64,000 nucleotides of DNA from Flavobacterium sp. 9 (lineage in GTDB: Bacteria; Bacteroidota; Bacteroidia; Flavobacteriales; Flavobacteriaceae), in NCBI RefSeq assembly GCF_002754195.1, contig NZ_PEEU01000001.1, positions 4,402,001-4,466,000 on the forward strand. The letters are read 5' to 3'. Below the pieces are notes generated by a model. The model was not told the origin of the DNA. It ran no database searches and was given only the letters and a program-made list of their open reading frames with translations. Below, piece after piece: positions 23,594-33,310 of the stretch. The position numbers and the translations under genes are program-made. Position 1 is the first letter of the stretch. Each line of letters starts with the position of its first letter.

Positions 23594-23810
23594 AATGTCA
23601 TTAAAGTTAAAAGGAATCTATAAAATCACTGAATTTTAATCAAGAAAATAATTAGAAAATCCGTTTTTATCAGCGTTTTCGCTTTAGCGAATCAGTAAAA
23701 TCAGCGTCTAATTTTGACGCGGATAAAACAGATTTACTTCGTAAAAACGCGGATAAAAACGGATTTGATTTGTAATAATTTTATTTTTAAAAGCTTAATT
23801 TAATGACATT
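23594..23810. repeat. Composite nested inverted repeat between the SDR pair and the flavoprotein gene
   Basis: The outer arms AATGTCATTAAA (23594-23605) and TTTAATGACATT (23799-23810) enclose a second pair with near-perfect 23-bp arms: AAATCCGTTTTTATCAGCGTT (from 23657) with AACGCGGATAAAAACGGATTT (to 23766). Short words TTCGCTTTAGCGAA and 'ACGCGGATAAAA' are repeated inside. It fills most of the 361-bp gap, which has no credible gene. Confidence 0.75.
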
Positions 23811-23911
23811 GGGCTTCGGGACTGCTGTTTACTACAGATTTCGTTTTCTTACAATTCTTCTCGAAGCTTGCATTCTACATTTGTCATGTTCAATCTTTAA
23901 AAATAGAAAAC

Positions 23912-24505
23912 ATGAAAAATTTAATTATTTATGCGCATCCAAATTCAGCAAGTTTAAATCATTTCTTCAAACAAACTGTTGTTGAAAGTTTAGAAAAAAA
24001 AGGAGAAGAAGTTATCGTTCGTGATTTGAATGAAATCAATTTTAATCCGGTTTTATCTCTGGAAGATATGCAGGGACAAAGAATGGGAAAAGTCGCAGAC
24101 GAGATAAAAACAGAACAGGATTTTATTACTTGGGCAGATCAGGTTATTTTTATTTATCCGATTTGGTGGACGGGAATGCCGGCGATTATGAAAGGTTTTA
24201 TTGATCGTGTTTTTAGTTATGGATTTGCTTATCGATACGATCAGGGCGTTCAAAAAGGATTGTTAACAGGAAAGAAAGCAATCATCATCAATTCGCATGG
24301 AAAAGCGAATGCAGAATATGAAGCAATGGGAATGGATAAAGCACTGGCATTAACGTCTGATACCGGAATCTTTACTTACTGCGGATTGGAAATTCAAAAG
24401 CATTTTTATTTTGATAAAGCAGACAGAGCTTCTGCAGAAAGTATTGAAGTTTGGGAAAACCAGATTAAAATGACTTTTAAATTCACAGGCGAAATTTTGA
24501 ATTGA
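23912..24505 (+). CDS. NAD(P)H dehydrogenase (quinone)-type flavoprotein
   Basis: The 197-residue protein has the flavodoxin-like fold of the NQO/KefF/MdaB group. It starts with IIYAHPNSASLNHFF, the phosphate-binding loop that holds FMN or FAD. PIWWTGMPAIMKGFIDRVF (about 92-110) is the conserved segment that contacts the isoalloxazine ring, and a C-terminal domain follows. These enzymes reduce quinones or act as accessory subunits of potassium efflux channels; no KefB/C gene is nearby, so quinone or electrophile detoxification is more likely. An upstream ATG in another frame is a shadow. It follows the SDR genes and a repeat. Confidence 0.88.
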   Translation: MKNLIIYAHPNSASLNHFFKQTVVESLEKKGEEVIVRDLNEINFNPVLSLEDMQGQRMGKVADEIKTEQDFITWADQVIFIYPIWWTGMPAIMKGFIDRVFSYGFAYRYDQGVQKGLLTGKKAIIINSHGKANAEYEAMGMDKALALTSDTGIFTYCGLEIQKHFYFDKADRASAESIEVWENQIKMTFKFTGEILN

Positions 24506-24595
24506 TAGTAATTACGGTAGTTTTTCTGATGTTTTTGTGCTAAATTTGGTTTTATACTTTAATAAAAGCTTTAACCAATTCTAATTTCAATACTT

Positions 24596-25447
24596 ATGAG
24601 AAAAATCTACTTTCTATGCTTCCTTTTTATGCTTAATAGTCTTTTTGCTCAAAAGAAAGATAAATTAAATCCAATTGCAGTTTATGAAAAAGTATGGCAG
24701 GAGCGCAATAGCGATGCCCGATTAAAATTAATAAAAACAATTTGGCTGGACGACAGTACTTTTGAGGATCCATCGGCATCTATCAAAGGTTCGGTTGCAC
24801 TAAATAATGTTATAAATGAGTTTTACAAAAAATATCCGGATGCAGTATTAACTTCAGATAAAAAAGTTGTAAAAGACAATTATGTAAGTTGGGGCTGGAA
24901 GATTCTGGACTCAAAAAACAAACTTATAATGGGCGGTCGTGATTTTGCGAGATTAAACGGGAAAGGCCAAGTGAGTAAAATTATAAGTTTTTGGGATTCA
25001 GAAGTTACATTGACTGAGGCGGAAATTTTAAAAAATCTGGAAACAGATAATTTTAAAGTTGTAGCACAATATTTTGAAGGTCTTTTTAAAACCAGAAATC
25101 TAACTGCAATTTCTGCTTTAGTCGAAGAAGGTGCAGTTTACAGTCAAGCCGAAGGATTGCCTTATGGCGGAACTTATACAGGTTTTACTGAATGGACTAA
25201 AATGTATGCAAAATCAAGTGAGTTTTTTGATTTGGAAATAGAAAAAGAACCCGTTTATTTTAGTGATGCTACTAAAAATGAAGTAATTATTTATTTCACC
25301 ATAAAATGCAAAGCAAAGAAATCCGGTAAATTCCTTTCAATGCCAATTTCGGAACATTTCGATTTAAAAAACGGAAAAATTACGGCAATCAGACCGTTTT
25401 ATTTTGACACAAAACAATTTGCTGAATTCTTAAAAAGTAAAAAATAA
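24596..25447 (+). CDS. Secreted protein with tandem NTF2/SnoaL-like domains
   Basis: The protein has 283 residues with a signal peptide (MRKIYFLCFLFMLNSLFAQ). The mature protein has two copies of an NTF2-like alpha+beta fold, at about 25-145 and 150-283. Characteristic phrases are WLDDSTFEDPSASIKGSVAL, and later 'YFEGLFKTRNLTAISALV' and EHFDLKNGKITAIRPFYFD. Such domains bind small ligands or act as isomerase-like enzymes. No specific catalytic residues can be named. TAAATTTG at 24541-24548 may be its promoter. A shared terminator separates it from rnhB. Confidence 0.75.
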   Translation: MRKIYFLCFLFMLNSLFAQKKDKLNPIAVYEKVWQERNSDARLKLIKTIWLDDSTFEDPSASIKGSVALNNVINEFYKKYPDAVLTSDKKVVKDNYVSWGWKILDSKNKLIMGGRDFARLNGKGQVSKIISFWDSEVTLTEAEILKNLETDNFKVVAQYFEGLFKTRNLTAISALVEEGAVYSQAEGLPYGGTYTGFTEWTKMYAKSSEFFDLEIEKEPVYFSDATKNEVIIYFTIKCKAKKSGKFLSMPISEHFDLKNGKITAIRPFYFDTKQFAEFLKSKK

Positions 25448-25482
25448 AGTTTTAATCCAACCGATTTTGGATAATAGAATAT

Positions 25483-25526
25483 AAAAAGAGAAAGGCTTAT
25501 CAGATTTGATAAGCCTTTCTCTTTTT
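25483..25526. terminator. Bidirectional terminator between the NTF2-like gene and rnhB
   Basis: A 20-bp perfect stem (AAAAAGAGAAAGGCTTATCA at 25483-25502 with its complement at 25507-25526) has a GATT loop. The A and T runs make it effective for both convergent genes. Confidence 0.9.
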
Positions 25527-25529
25527 TGT

Positions 25530-26189
25530 TTAAAACTCAAACTCTAATTGATCTGGCAAAAGCCTGAAACTCATTCGGTGGTATTTTGTTGGACCATATT
25601 TTTTAATAGCTTCACGATGTTCTTTAGTGGGATAACCTTTGTTTTTTTTCCAGTTATACATCGGGAATTCTTCGTGGATTTGATCCATATATTCGTCACG
25701 ATATGTCTTTGCGAGAACAGATGCAGCCGCAATACTCAAAAACTTGGCGTCACCTTTTATAATGCTTTGGTTAGGAATAGATTTCAATAGTTCTATTTCG
25801 GCTTTCGAAAATTGTTTACCTGTCGTATTCTTTAAACCCAATTTTGCGTTTAAAGAACGATTTCCATCGACAATAATATATTCAGGAACCTGATTTAATT
25901 TTAAAATGCATTCCTGCATTCCTTTCATCGAAGCATTTAGAATGTTTATTTCGTCAATTTCGGCAGGAAATAAATGTGTTACAGCAAAGGAAACGGCGTG
26001 TTCTTCAAGAATTGGTTTTAAAGATGCTCTTGTTTTCTCGGACAATTGCTTACTGTCATTTAAAATTTCATGCTCAAAATCTGCCGGTAGAATTATTGCG
26101 GCAGCAGTTACCGGTCCGGCCAAACAACCACGACCAGCTTCATCAGTTCCAGTTTCTAAAACAAATCCAGAGAAATTTTTTGCAAGCAT
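25530..26189 (-). CDS. rnhB: Ribonuclease HII
   Basis: The 219-residue enzyme cleaves the RNA strand of RNA-DNA hybrids and single ribonucleotides in DNA. The first active-site pair is D16-E17 in [20 protein letters not shown] supplies D108, and the conserved [21 protein letters not shown] block (about 145-165) follows. Length and motif order are standard. It is the only gene on the minus strand here, with the terminator ending 3 bp beyond the stop codon. Confidence 0.96.
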   Translation of the reverse strand: MLAKNFSGFVLETGTDEAGRGCLAGPVTAAAIILPADFEHEILNDSKQLSEKTRASLKPILEEHAVSFAVTHLFPAEIDEINILNASMKGMQECILKLNQVPEYIIVDGNRSLNAKLGLKNTTGKQFSKAEIELLKSIPNQSIIKGDAKFLSIAAASVLAKTYRDEYMDQIHEEFPMYNWKKNKGYPTKEHREAIKKYGPTKYHRMSFRLLPDQLEFEF

Positions 26190-26490
26190 TTTTCAAATTT
26201 TAAAAGGCAAATATTAGATTTTTTTTTCTAAAAAACAGAAATAGAAGTCAATCAAATAATGATAATGGGATGTATTTCTACTCTTTTAAAAAAAAATCAT
26301 ACTATTTTTTTAAACGTAAGTAAATTCTATAAACTTCAGACTTACTGTGTTTTAGAATTTGTTTTTGTAGACTATTGCCTATTTTTAATTCAAAAAGTAA
26401 GAAAAATTATAATATTTAACACCTGTATAATTGTTATTGTAAGAAATTAATTTCATTTTTGTTAACTAATTAACCAAAAAATAACTTAAG
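26190..26490. other. 301-bp AT-rich divergent intergenic region (rnhB / susC)
   Basis: The region lies between two divergent genes and must hold both promoters. I see poly-A/T tracts and no clean TAnnTTTG box, no operator-like palindrome and no credible small gene. Confidence 0.5.
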
Positions 26491-29400
26491 ATGAGATTGA
26501 AATTTACATGTCTTTTAACATTCTTGGCCTTGATTATGATGCAATTTTCTTTTGCACAGGAAAGAATGATTTCTGGAATTGTTTCAGATAATAGTGGACC
26601 AATTCCAGGCGCGAACGTTACTGTAAAAGGCACAAAAAGTAGTGCTCAAACAGATTTAGATGGTAAATATGCCGTGAAAGCAAAAACGGGCGATATCTTA
26701 GTATTCTCTTATATGGGAATGCAGGATGCTGTTGTCACAATTGGCGCTTCATCTACAGTAAATACTAAGCTAAAAGAGGATGGAAAAGAATTGGATGAAG
26801 TTGTTGTTGTGGCTTATGGTAAAGCTAAAAAATCTTCATACACAGGTTCTGCTACTCAAATTAAATCTGAGCAACTTGAAAATAGACCTTTAACAAATGC
26901 GCTTTCAGTTTTAGAAGGAAGTACTTCAGGAGTTCAGGTTCAAAGTTCTGCAGGTCAGCCAGGATCAGCGCCAGAAGTAAGAATACGTGGATTTAGTTCT
27001 GTGAATGGTTCAAATACGCCATTATATGTTGTGGATGGAGTACCATTTGCAGGAGATATCAGTAATATAAATTCAAATGATATTGAGAGTTTGACAGTTT
27101 TAAAAGACGCTTCTTCGACATCACTTTATGGTTCAAAAGCGGCAAATGGCGTAATTATTATTACTACAAAAACAGGAAAATCGAACAAGGATAAATTTTC
27201 GTTGAATGTAAGTACGGGCATGACTTCAAGATCGATAAAAGATTATAAAAGGGTCGATGCGTATCAATACTATCCTTTAGAATGGGAAGCCATAAGAAAT
27301 AGCCGACCTATGGCTACACAAGCACAAATTGATGCAGCTAATATTTATGCATCTGGCAGAGTGGGAACAGTATTGGTTACAAATCCGTTTAATGTTCCAA
27401 TTGGTAGTGTTGTAGGTACTGACGGAAAATTAAATCCTAATGCACAATTATTGTATCCCCAAGATTTAGACTGGGAAAAACAATTAGAACGTGCCGGTGT
27501 TCGTCAGAATGTAGATTTTTCTTATCAGGGTAAATCAGAGAAATCTAATTATTTTGCTTCTTTAGGACATCTGAATGAAGAGGGATATATTCGAAATACT
27601 GGTTTTGAAAGAACAACAGGACGTTTGAATTTGAATACAAGTCTAAATAACTGGTTTAAAACCGGAGTAAACATTTCGGGGACTTTAACGAATTCTAAAT
27701 TAGGAACAGATGGAGTAGCTAATACAAATTCTTTCAATAATCCCTTTAGAACGATAAGATATATGGGGCCAATTTACCCTGTTTTTGATCATACAGAAAA
27801 TGGAGATTATGTGCTGGATGATAATGGTGAAAGGGTATATTCAACTCTTCGAGGTTCGGGAGCGTCTAATGGTCGAAATATAGTATATGAAACATTAAAT
27901 AATACAGATGTTAAAAAGGGATTAGCTCTTTCAGGAAGAACTTTTTTTGAAATAAGTTTTTTAAAGGATTTCAAATTCACAACTAATGCTTCTATTGATA
28001 AGACTTATTCTAATAGAACTTATTCATACAATACTCTTATAGGCGATGGATCTCCTACAGGATTAATGAGTAAAGAGGATAGGATATTTACGGGGGTTAC
28101 CTATAACCAATTATTAAATTATTCAAAAAAAATAGGGAATCATTCTGTTACTGCATTGCTAGGTCACGAAAGTTTTGATTATGAAAGAAATTGGACTGCA
28201 GGTGTAAAGACAGGACAGGTTGCGCCGGATAATATAGAATTTATCAATTATGCAACGGTTACTACTTTAGAATCTATCACAAGAAATTATTCAACTGAGT
28301 CTTATTTTTCAAGAGTTGGATATGATTATATGGATAAATATATTTTTTCGGCATCGTTACGCAGAGATTCATCGTCAAAATTTGCGAAAGATAACCAGTG
28401 GGGTAATTTTTGGTCTTTTAGTGGCGCTTGGATCGTTTCTAAAGAAAATTTTCTTAGTGATGTTTCATGGGTAAATGATTTGAAACTTAGGGCATCAATG
28501 GGGCAGGTTGGGAATGATTCGCATATAGCTTCAGATAGAGACGAGGATGGTACAATAACGAATGGTTTAAATTATTATATAGGTCAATCTACTTATAAAT
28601 TAGGTAACGATAACGGTGGTGAAGGCGGTGTCATAATATATGGTTCAGCAGCGACAGATTTAAAATGGGAGGTTAACACTCAAAAAGATGTTGCAGTTGA
28701 GTTTGGCTTGTTTAAGAATAGACTTAAGGGAAGTATTGAGTATTATAATCGAAATACTGATGGACTTATTTTTGATGTGCCCAATGCATTATCCTCAGGT
28801 TTAGATTATAGAGTTGAAAATATTGGATCAATGGTAAATAAAGGTTTTGAGATTACTTTAGATGGTGTAATCCTTAAAACAAATGATTTTTCATGGAGTT
28901 TAAATGTAAATGCCTCAACGATTAGTAATAAAATTACAAAGTTGCCACAGAAAGAAATTATCGATGGGACTAAGAAATTAACAGTGGGCAGTTCGATTTA
29001 CGATTATTGGTTAAGAGATTGGTATGGTGTAGATCCAGCTGATGGATATGCACTTTATGTCGCAGATCCAAATTTAATTGTTGCAGGAGATAGTACTCAA
29101 AGAGTTGTAAATGGAGTAAATGTAACAACAGATCAAAACAAAGCACTTTATCATTATGCAGGTTCTGCAATACCGGATTTATTTGGGTCTTTTGGAAATA
29201 CATTTAAATATTAAAGGGCTTCAGTTAGATATTATGTTTTCTTATCAACTAGGTGGTAAAACGTATGACTCAAATTATGCTTCTTTAATGCATACGGGTA
29301 ATAATTATGGATCTGCTTTAAGTACAGATATTCTTGACAGGTGGCAGAAACCTGGAGATATTACTGATGTACCTCGCTTAGATGTGACTAGAAATACGCA

Positions 29401-29659
29401 ATCTTCTGCCGCTTCGGACAGATGGTTAATGAACTCTGATTATTTATCACTAAGACAAATTAATCTGTCTTATAAATTGCCTTCCGATTTAATATCCAAA
29501 TTAGCTATTGACAATGCAACGTTGTATATGAACGGCGAAAATTTATTACTGTTTACTAAGCGTCAGGGAATGGATCCAACTCAAACTTTTAACGGAACAA
29601 CTCAAAACAGGTATATTCCATCAAGAGTAATTACGTTAGGTTTTAATTTAAATTTTTAA
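26491..29659 (+). pseudogene. SusC/RagA-family TonB-linked outer membrane transporter, split by a one-base frameshift
   Basis: The first part (26491-29214, 907 residues) has a signal peptide, a carboxypeptidase-regulatory-like domain (about 25-105) with DEVVVVAYG, a TonB plug (PEVRIRGFSSVNG, TPLYVVDGVPF, VLKDASSTSLYGSKAANG), then most of the beta-barrel. It stops in GNTFKY-TAA at 29212-29214. Deleting one T (29211 or 29212) lets the frame run on as KYKGLQLDIMFSYQLGGKTYDS to 29659, giving a normal SusC C-terminus (SRVITLGFNLNF) and about 1,055 residues in total. So a single extra base interrupts the gene. It may be a real mutation or a sequencing error. Its SusD partner starts 5 bp later. These pairs import glycans or other large nutrients. 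Confidence 0.88.
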
Positions 29660-29663
29660 CAAT

Positions 29664-31136
29664 ATGAAATCAAATTATATAAAACAAGTATTACTTCTAA
29701 TAGTAATTGTATTTCTGGGAGCTTGTTCAGAGGATTTTTCAGAAAAAAAGCCAACTGAGTTTGTAGATTACGATGGTGCAACAAGAACGACGGAAAATTT
29801 AATGACTCTTTTAAATGGTATTCATAGGTCTTTGTATATTACTTATGAAGATCAAAGTCAAGGAGGTCTTGGAGGTTTAATGCAGCAGACGGATATTGCT
29901 GGTGATGATGTGGTTTTTCCAATTACTAACGGTTGGTTCTTGCAAGTTTATAATTGGAGTGCATTAAGCAATGAAAATTCTCAGGATATTCGTTTTCCTT
30001 ATCGAACTTATTACAGAATAATAAGAAATGCGAATACTATAATAAATGCAACAGATACTGCTATTGGATCTGGTAAGGATAAAAATATTGTAAAAGGACA
30101 AGCTTTATTATATCGCGCATTTTGCCATTTTCAATTGGTGCAATTGTATGGTAAAAGATATGTAAACGGCGAAACAAATTCGCAATTAGGGGTTCCGATT
30201 ATTTTAACTGTTGGGAACGGTAATTTTCCACGTTCTACTGTTGAAGAAGTATATGCCCAAATTAATAAAGATTTAGATGAAGCTAATATTTTATTAGTAG
30301 GATATGTAAAATTAAATAACTCTCATTTAAACTTAAAAGTTGCTCAGGGATTAAAAGCACGTGTAGCTTTAACTCAGGGAGATTGGCAAATTGCTGCAGA
30401 TTATGCTAATAAAGCAAGATCAGGAATGAGTTTAATGTCTATTGCAGATTATGGAACAGGTTTTAATGATTATAATAATAAAGAATGGATGTGGGGAAGT
30501 CATATTAACGAAGTGCAAACACAATATTTTGGGAATTTTGGAGCTTATATGTCCAGAAATTTTAATTCAACTGTCATACGTTCTTGCCCTAAAGCGATTA
30601 ATAGTAAGTTGTATGCTATGATTCCGTCCACAGATGTACGCTCTACTATTTTTAGTGTAGACGGCCAACATCCTAATCTTTCGTTAGCAAGTAATTTTGC
30701 CAAGTTCCCATATACAAGTCAAAAGTTTTTATCTATAAGTACCGGTGATAGTAGATGTGATGTTCCATATATGCGTGCAGCAGAAATGTATTTGATAGAA
30801 GCCGAAGCAAAGGCAAGATTAGGACAAGCTGATGCAGCAACAATCCTTTTTGATTTTGAGAAAGCAAGAAATCCGGAATATGTTTTATCTACGAATACAG
30901 GACAAGCTTTAGTTGATGAAATTTTATTGCAAAGAAGGATAGAATTATGGGGAGAAGGATTTAGATTTTTTGACTTAAAGAGAACAAATTCTTCTTTAGA
31001 CAGAACAGATTCGAATCATGATTCAGGAATTACAAATGGAGTTCTGATTGTTCCTTCGGGAGATAAAAGATGGCAATGGTTGATTCCTAAAGTAGAAATA
31101 AATGCAAATCCGCTAGTGGAACAAAACGAACTATAA
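29664..31136 (+). CDS. SusD/RagB-family nutrient-binding outer membrane lipoprotein
   Basis: The 490-residue protein has a lipoprotein signal peptide ending in IVFLGACSED with an acidic stretch after the cysteine, as in surface-exported Bacteroidetes lipoproteins. The N-terminal SusD-like helical region (about 30-220: ALLYRAFCHFQLVQLYGKRY, 'ARVALTQGDW') and the C-terminal RagB/SusD domain (RAAEMYLIEAEAKARLG, 'RRIELWGEGFRFFDLKR') are clear. It caps the SusC barrel and binds the ligand. No glycosidase or protease gene sits in the same operon, so the substrate cannot be named. A terminator follows. Confidence 0.93.
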   Translation: MKSNYIKQVLLLIVIVFLGACSEDFSEKKPTEFVDYDGATRTTENLMTLLNGIHRSLYITYEDQSQGGLGGLMQQTDIAGDDVVFPITNGWFLQVYNWSALSNENSQDIRFPYRTYYRIIRNANTIINATDTAIGSGKDKNIVKGQALLYRAFCHFQLVQLYGKRYVNGETNSQLGVPIILTVGNGNFPRSTVEEVYAQINKDLDEANILLVGYVKLNNSHLNLKVAQGLKARVALTQGDWQIAADYANKARSGMSLMSIADYGTGFNDYNNKEWMWGSHINEVQTQYFGNFGAYMSRNFNSTVIRSCPKAINSKLYAMIPSTDVRSTIFSVDGQHPNLSLASNFAKFPYTSQKFLSISTGDSRCDVPYMRAAEMYLIEAEAKARLGQADAATILFDFEKARNPEYVLSTNTGQALVDEILLQRRIELWGEGFRFFDLKRTNSSLDRTDSNHDSGITNGVLIVPSGDKRWQWLIPKVEINANPLVEQNEL

Positions 31137-31154
31137 TTTTTTTCATTATTATTT

Positions 31155-31187
31155 AAAACTGCCCAAAATATTGGGCAGTTTTTTTAT
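31155..31187 (+). terminator. Terminator of the SusC/SusD operon
   Basis: A 12-bp stem (AAAACTGCCCAA at 31155-31166 and TTGGGCAGTTTT at 31171-31182) has an AATA loop and is followed by a T-run. It lies 18 bp after the susD stop codon. Confidence 0.85.
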
Positions 31188-31244
31188 ATTCTAATTTGAA
31201 ATTTTCACAATACTAAAAGTATTTTTTTATACGTTTTTATCTTT

Positions 31245-31252
31245 TACCTTTG
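31245..31252 (+). promoter_or_regulatory. Bacteroidetes-type -7 box of the putative porin gene
   Basis: TACCTTTG fits TAnnTTTG and lies 42 bp before the ATG at 31295. The -33 element is not distinct. Confidence 0.4.
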
Positions 31253-31294
31253 CTTGATAAATTTTGTCGAAATAATTACATATAAAGCCATCAA

Positions 31295-33262
31295 ATGAGA
31301 ATATTCATTTTTCTATATCTATTAGTTGTACCAACATTATTGTTTTCTCAAGAAAAAACCGTTCCTAAAAATGGTTTAGACATGAACACAAAATATTCAA
31401 GTATAACAGATACTGTAAAGAAGAAAAAATCATTAGTTGCAACTATTGATCAATACAAAATTATTACACTGGAACATGATACAACGTACGTAGACACCTC
31501 ATTAACATTGAAAAGTGCCTATAGACAAAATCATCTTCGAAAAGATACTTTTGGACTATTACCTTTTTCGAATATCGGACAAACGTATAATACATTACAA
31601 TATAATTTAACTAGTTTTTCGCCATATCCTGAAATTGGTTTCAAAGGGAAACACTTTAATTATATGGAAGCCAGCGATATCAAATATTATTCGGCTGCAA
31701 CTCCATTAACTGAATTATTTTTTAATACAACAATAAATAAAGGACAAAACGTAGATTCATTTATTACATTAAATACGTCCAAAAATCTTAACTTTTCTAT
31801 TGCCTATAAGGGTTTACGTTCAGAGGGAGATTATATAAACCAATTGGTAAGTGCCGGAAATTTTAGATTTACGACTAGTTATGCAACAACGAGCAGAAGA
31901 TATGCTTTAAACGCTCACTTTGTTTCTCAGGATATTTCTAATGAAGAAAATGGCGGAATAACAACACCTACAGATTTTGAAAGTGATAATAAAGATTATA
32001 AAAATCGTCAGCGTTTACAGGTTTATCTAACAGATGCAAAGTCATTTCTAAAAGGAAGACGATTGTTTTTTGATCATGCTTTTAGAATAAATCCAACAAA
32101 TGGGAGTAATAATTTATACGTAACACATCAATTTAATTACGAATATAAATTCTTCGAATACAATCAGCCAACGGTAATTTCGACAGTAGATAATGGACCG
32201 GTTGAACGTTTTGGAGAATCTTACACAACAAGTAATATTAACGATCAGACGCGTTTTGAAAAATTGTATAATAAAGTGGGAGTTGCATATGAAAACTCTC
32301 TTTTAGGGAAATTCAACTTTTTTGTAGACGATTACAGATCAAATTTTAAGTATGACAGGATTATAGTTTTTAATGACGGAAGAATTATTCCGGATAATTT
32401 ATACCAACAGATAAATAATTTTGGAGGACAATATGAATATCAGAAAAACAAATGGAATGGCCGTTTTTTATATTCTAGATCAATCACAAATGTGTCGCTT
32501 TCTGATTTAGACGCTAAGTTGAGGTATAATCTTAATGAGAAAATACAATTTGATTTTAGATATAGAAATGTCAATAAATTACCAAATAACAATTATAATT
32601 TGTATCAAAGTAGTTACGTAAAGTACAATTGGTCAAATAATTTTAAGAACGAAAAAATCAATTCGCTTAGTGCAAATGTTTATACACCGTGGTTAAATGC
32701 TGAGGTTGAATATTCTGTTTTAAATGATCACTTGTATTTTAAAGATGATTCATCACCAACGGAAATTGCAGCTCAAACACAAATTATAAAACCGGCTCAA
32801 TACGGAAATGCTATTAATTATTTGACTATAAAAGCTAGCAGAGAGTTCAAATTTGGACCTTTTGGTTTTGATAATACACTTTTATACCAAAAAGTAGATC
32901 AATCTAATTTGATTTTAAATGTACCTGATTTTGTAACCAGAAATACATTTTATTACTCAGGGTATTTCTTTAAGAAAGCCTTGTTCATGCAAACCGGAGT
33001 TGTATTTAATTATTTTACCAAATATTATGGTAATGATTATAATCCGGTGGTTGGAGAATTTTTTATTCAGGAAAATAAAAAGATTGGTGGTTATCCATTA
33101 TTTGATTTATTCGTAAATGCAAGAATTCGTCAGACTCGTTTTTATTTAAAAGCAGAACATATAAATTCTATTTTTTCTAAAAGCGATTATTATTCAGCAC
33201 CTAATAACCCTTATCGTGATTTTGTTATCCGATTTGGTTTAGTTTGGAATTTCTTCCAATAA
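31295..33262 (+). CDS. Putative porin (Bacteroidetes outer membrane beta-barrel family)
   Basis: The protein has 655 residues. It has a signal peptide (MRIFIFLYLLVVPTLLFSQ), a short polar region and then a long series of amphipathic beta-strands rich in Tyr, Phe and Asn. It ends with a terminal aromatic residue pattern (FGLVWNFFQ) as expected for outer-membrane barrels. Phrases such as LPFSNIGQTYNTL and NIGFKG-like turns match the 'putative porin' family of Bacteroidetes. The substrate is unknown. It has its own promoter box, and the cysteine/cystathionine enzyme gene starts 48 bp downstream. Confidence 0.85.
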   Translation: MRIFIFLYLLVVPTLLFSQEKTVPKNGLDMNTKYSSITDTVKKKKSLVATIDQYKIITLEHDTTYVDTSLTLKSAYRQNHLRKDTFGLLPFSNIGQTYNTLQYNLTSFSPYPEIGFKGKHFNYMEASDIKYYSAATPLTELFFNTTINKGQNVDSFITLNTSKNLNFSIAYKGLRSEGDYINQLVSAGNFRFTTSYATTSRRYALNAHFVSQDISNEENGGITTPTDFESDNKDYKNRQRLQVYLTDAKSFLKGRRLFFDHAFRINPTNGSNNLYVTHQFNYEYKFFEYNQPTVISTVDNGPVERFGESYTTSNINDQTRFEKLYNKVGVAYENSLLGKFNFFVDDYRSNFKYDRIIVFNDGRIIPDNLYQQINNFGGQYEYQKNKWNGRFLYSRSITNVSLSDLDAKLRYNLNEKIQFDFRYRNVNKLPNNNYNLYQSSYVKYNWSNNFKNEKINSLSANVYTPWLNAEVEYSVLNDHLYFKDDSSPTEIAAQTQIIKPAQYGNAINYLTIKASREFKFGPFGFDNTLLYQKVDQSNLILNVPDFVTRNTFYYSGYFFKKALFMQTGVVFNYFTKYYGNDYNPVVGEFFIQENKKIGGYPLFDLFVNARIRQTRFYLKAEHINSIFSKSDYYSAPNNPYRDFVIRFGLVWNFFQ

Positions 33263-33310
33263 AATTAAGTTCTGATTACATTAGAAACCAAATATTAAAT
33301 TAAAATAGAA

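Noticed and set aside
17181..23810. Inverted repeats as a CRISPR array
   Set aside because: The repeats are few, palindromic and not spaced at regular 25-40 bp intervals with unique spacers; no cas gene is present.
29156..29659. Stand-alone 167-residue ORF
   Set aside because: Its first residues are the SusC frame read out of phase; from about residue 19 on it is the SusC C-terminus. It is described as part of the frameshifted susC.
26491..29659. Programmed frameshift in susC
   Set aside because: There is no slippery heptamer or downstream stem at the site, and other SusC genes are read in one frame, so a mutation or sequencing error is more likely.
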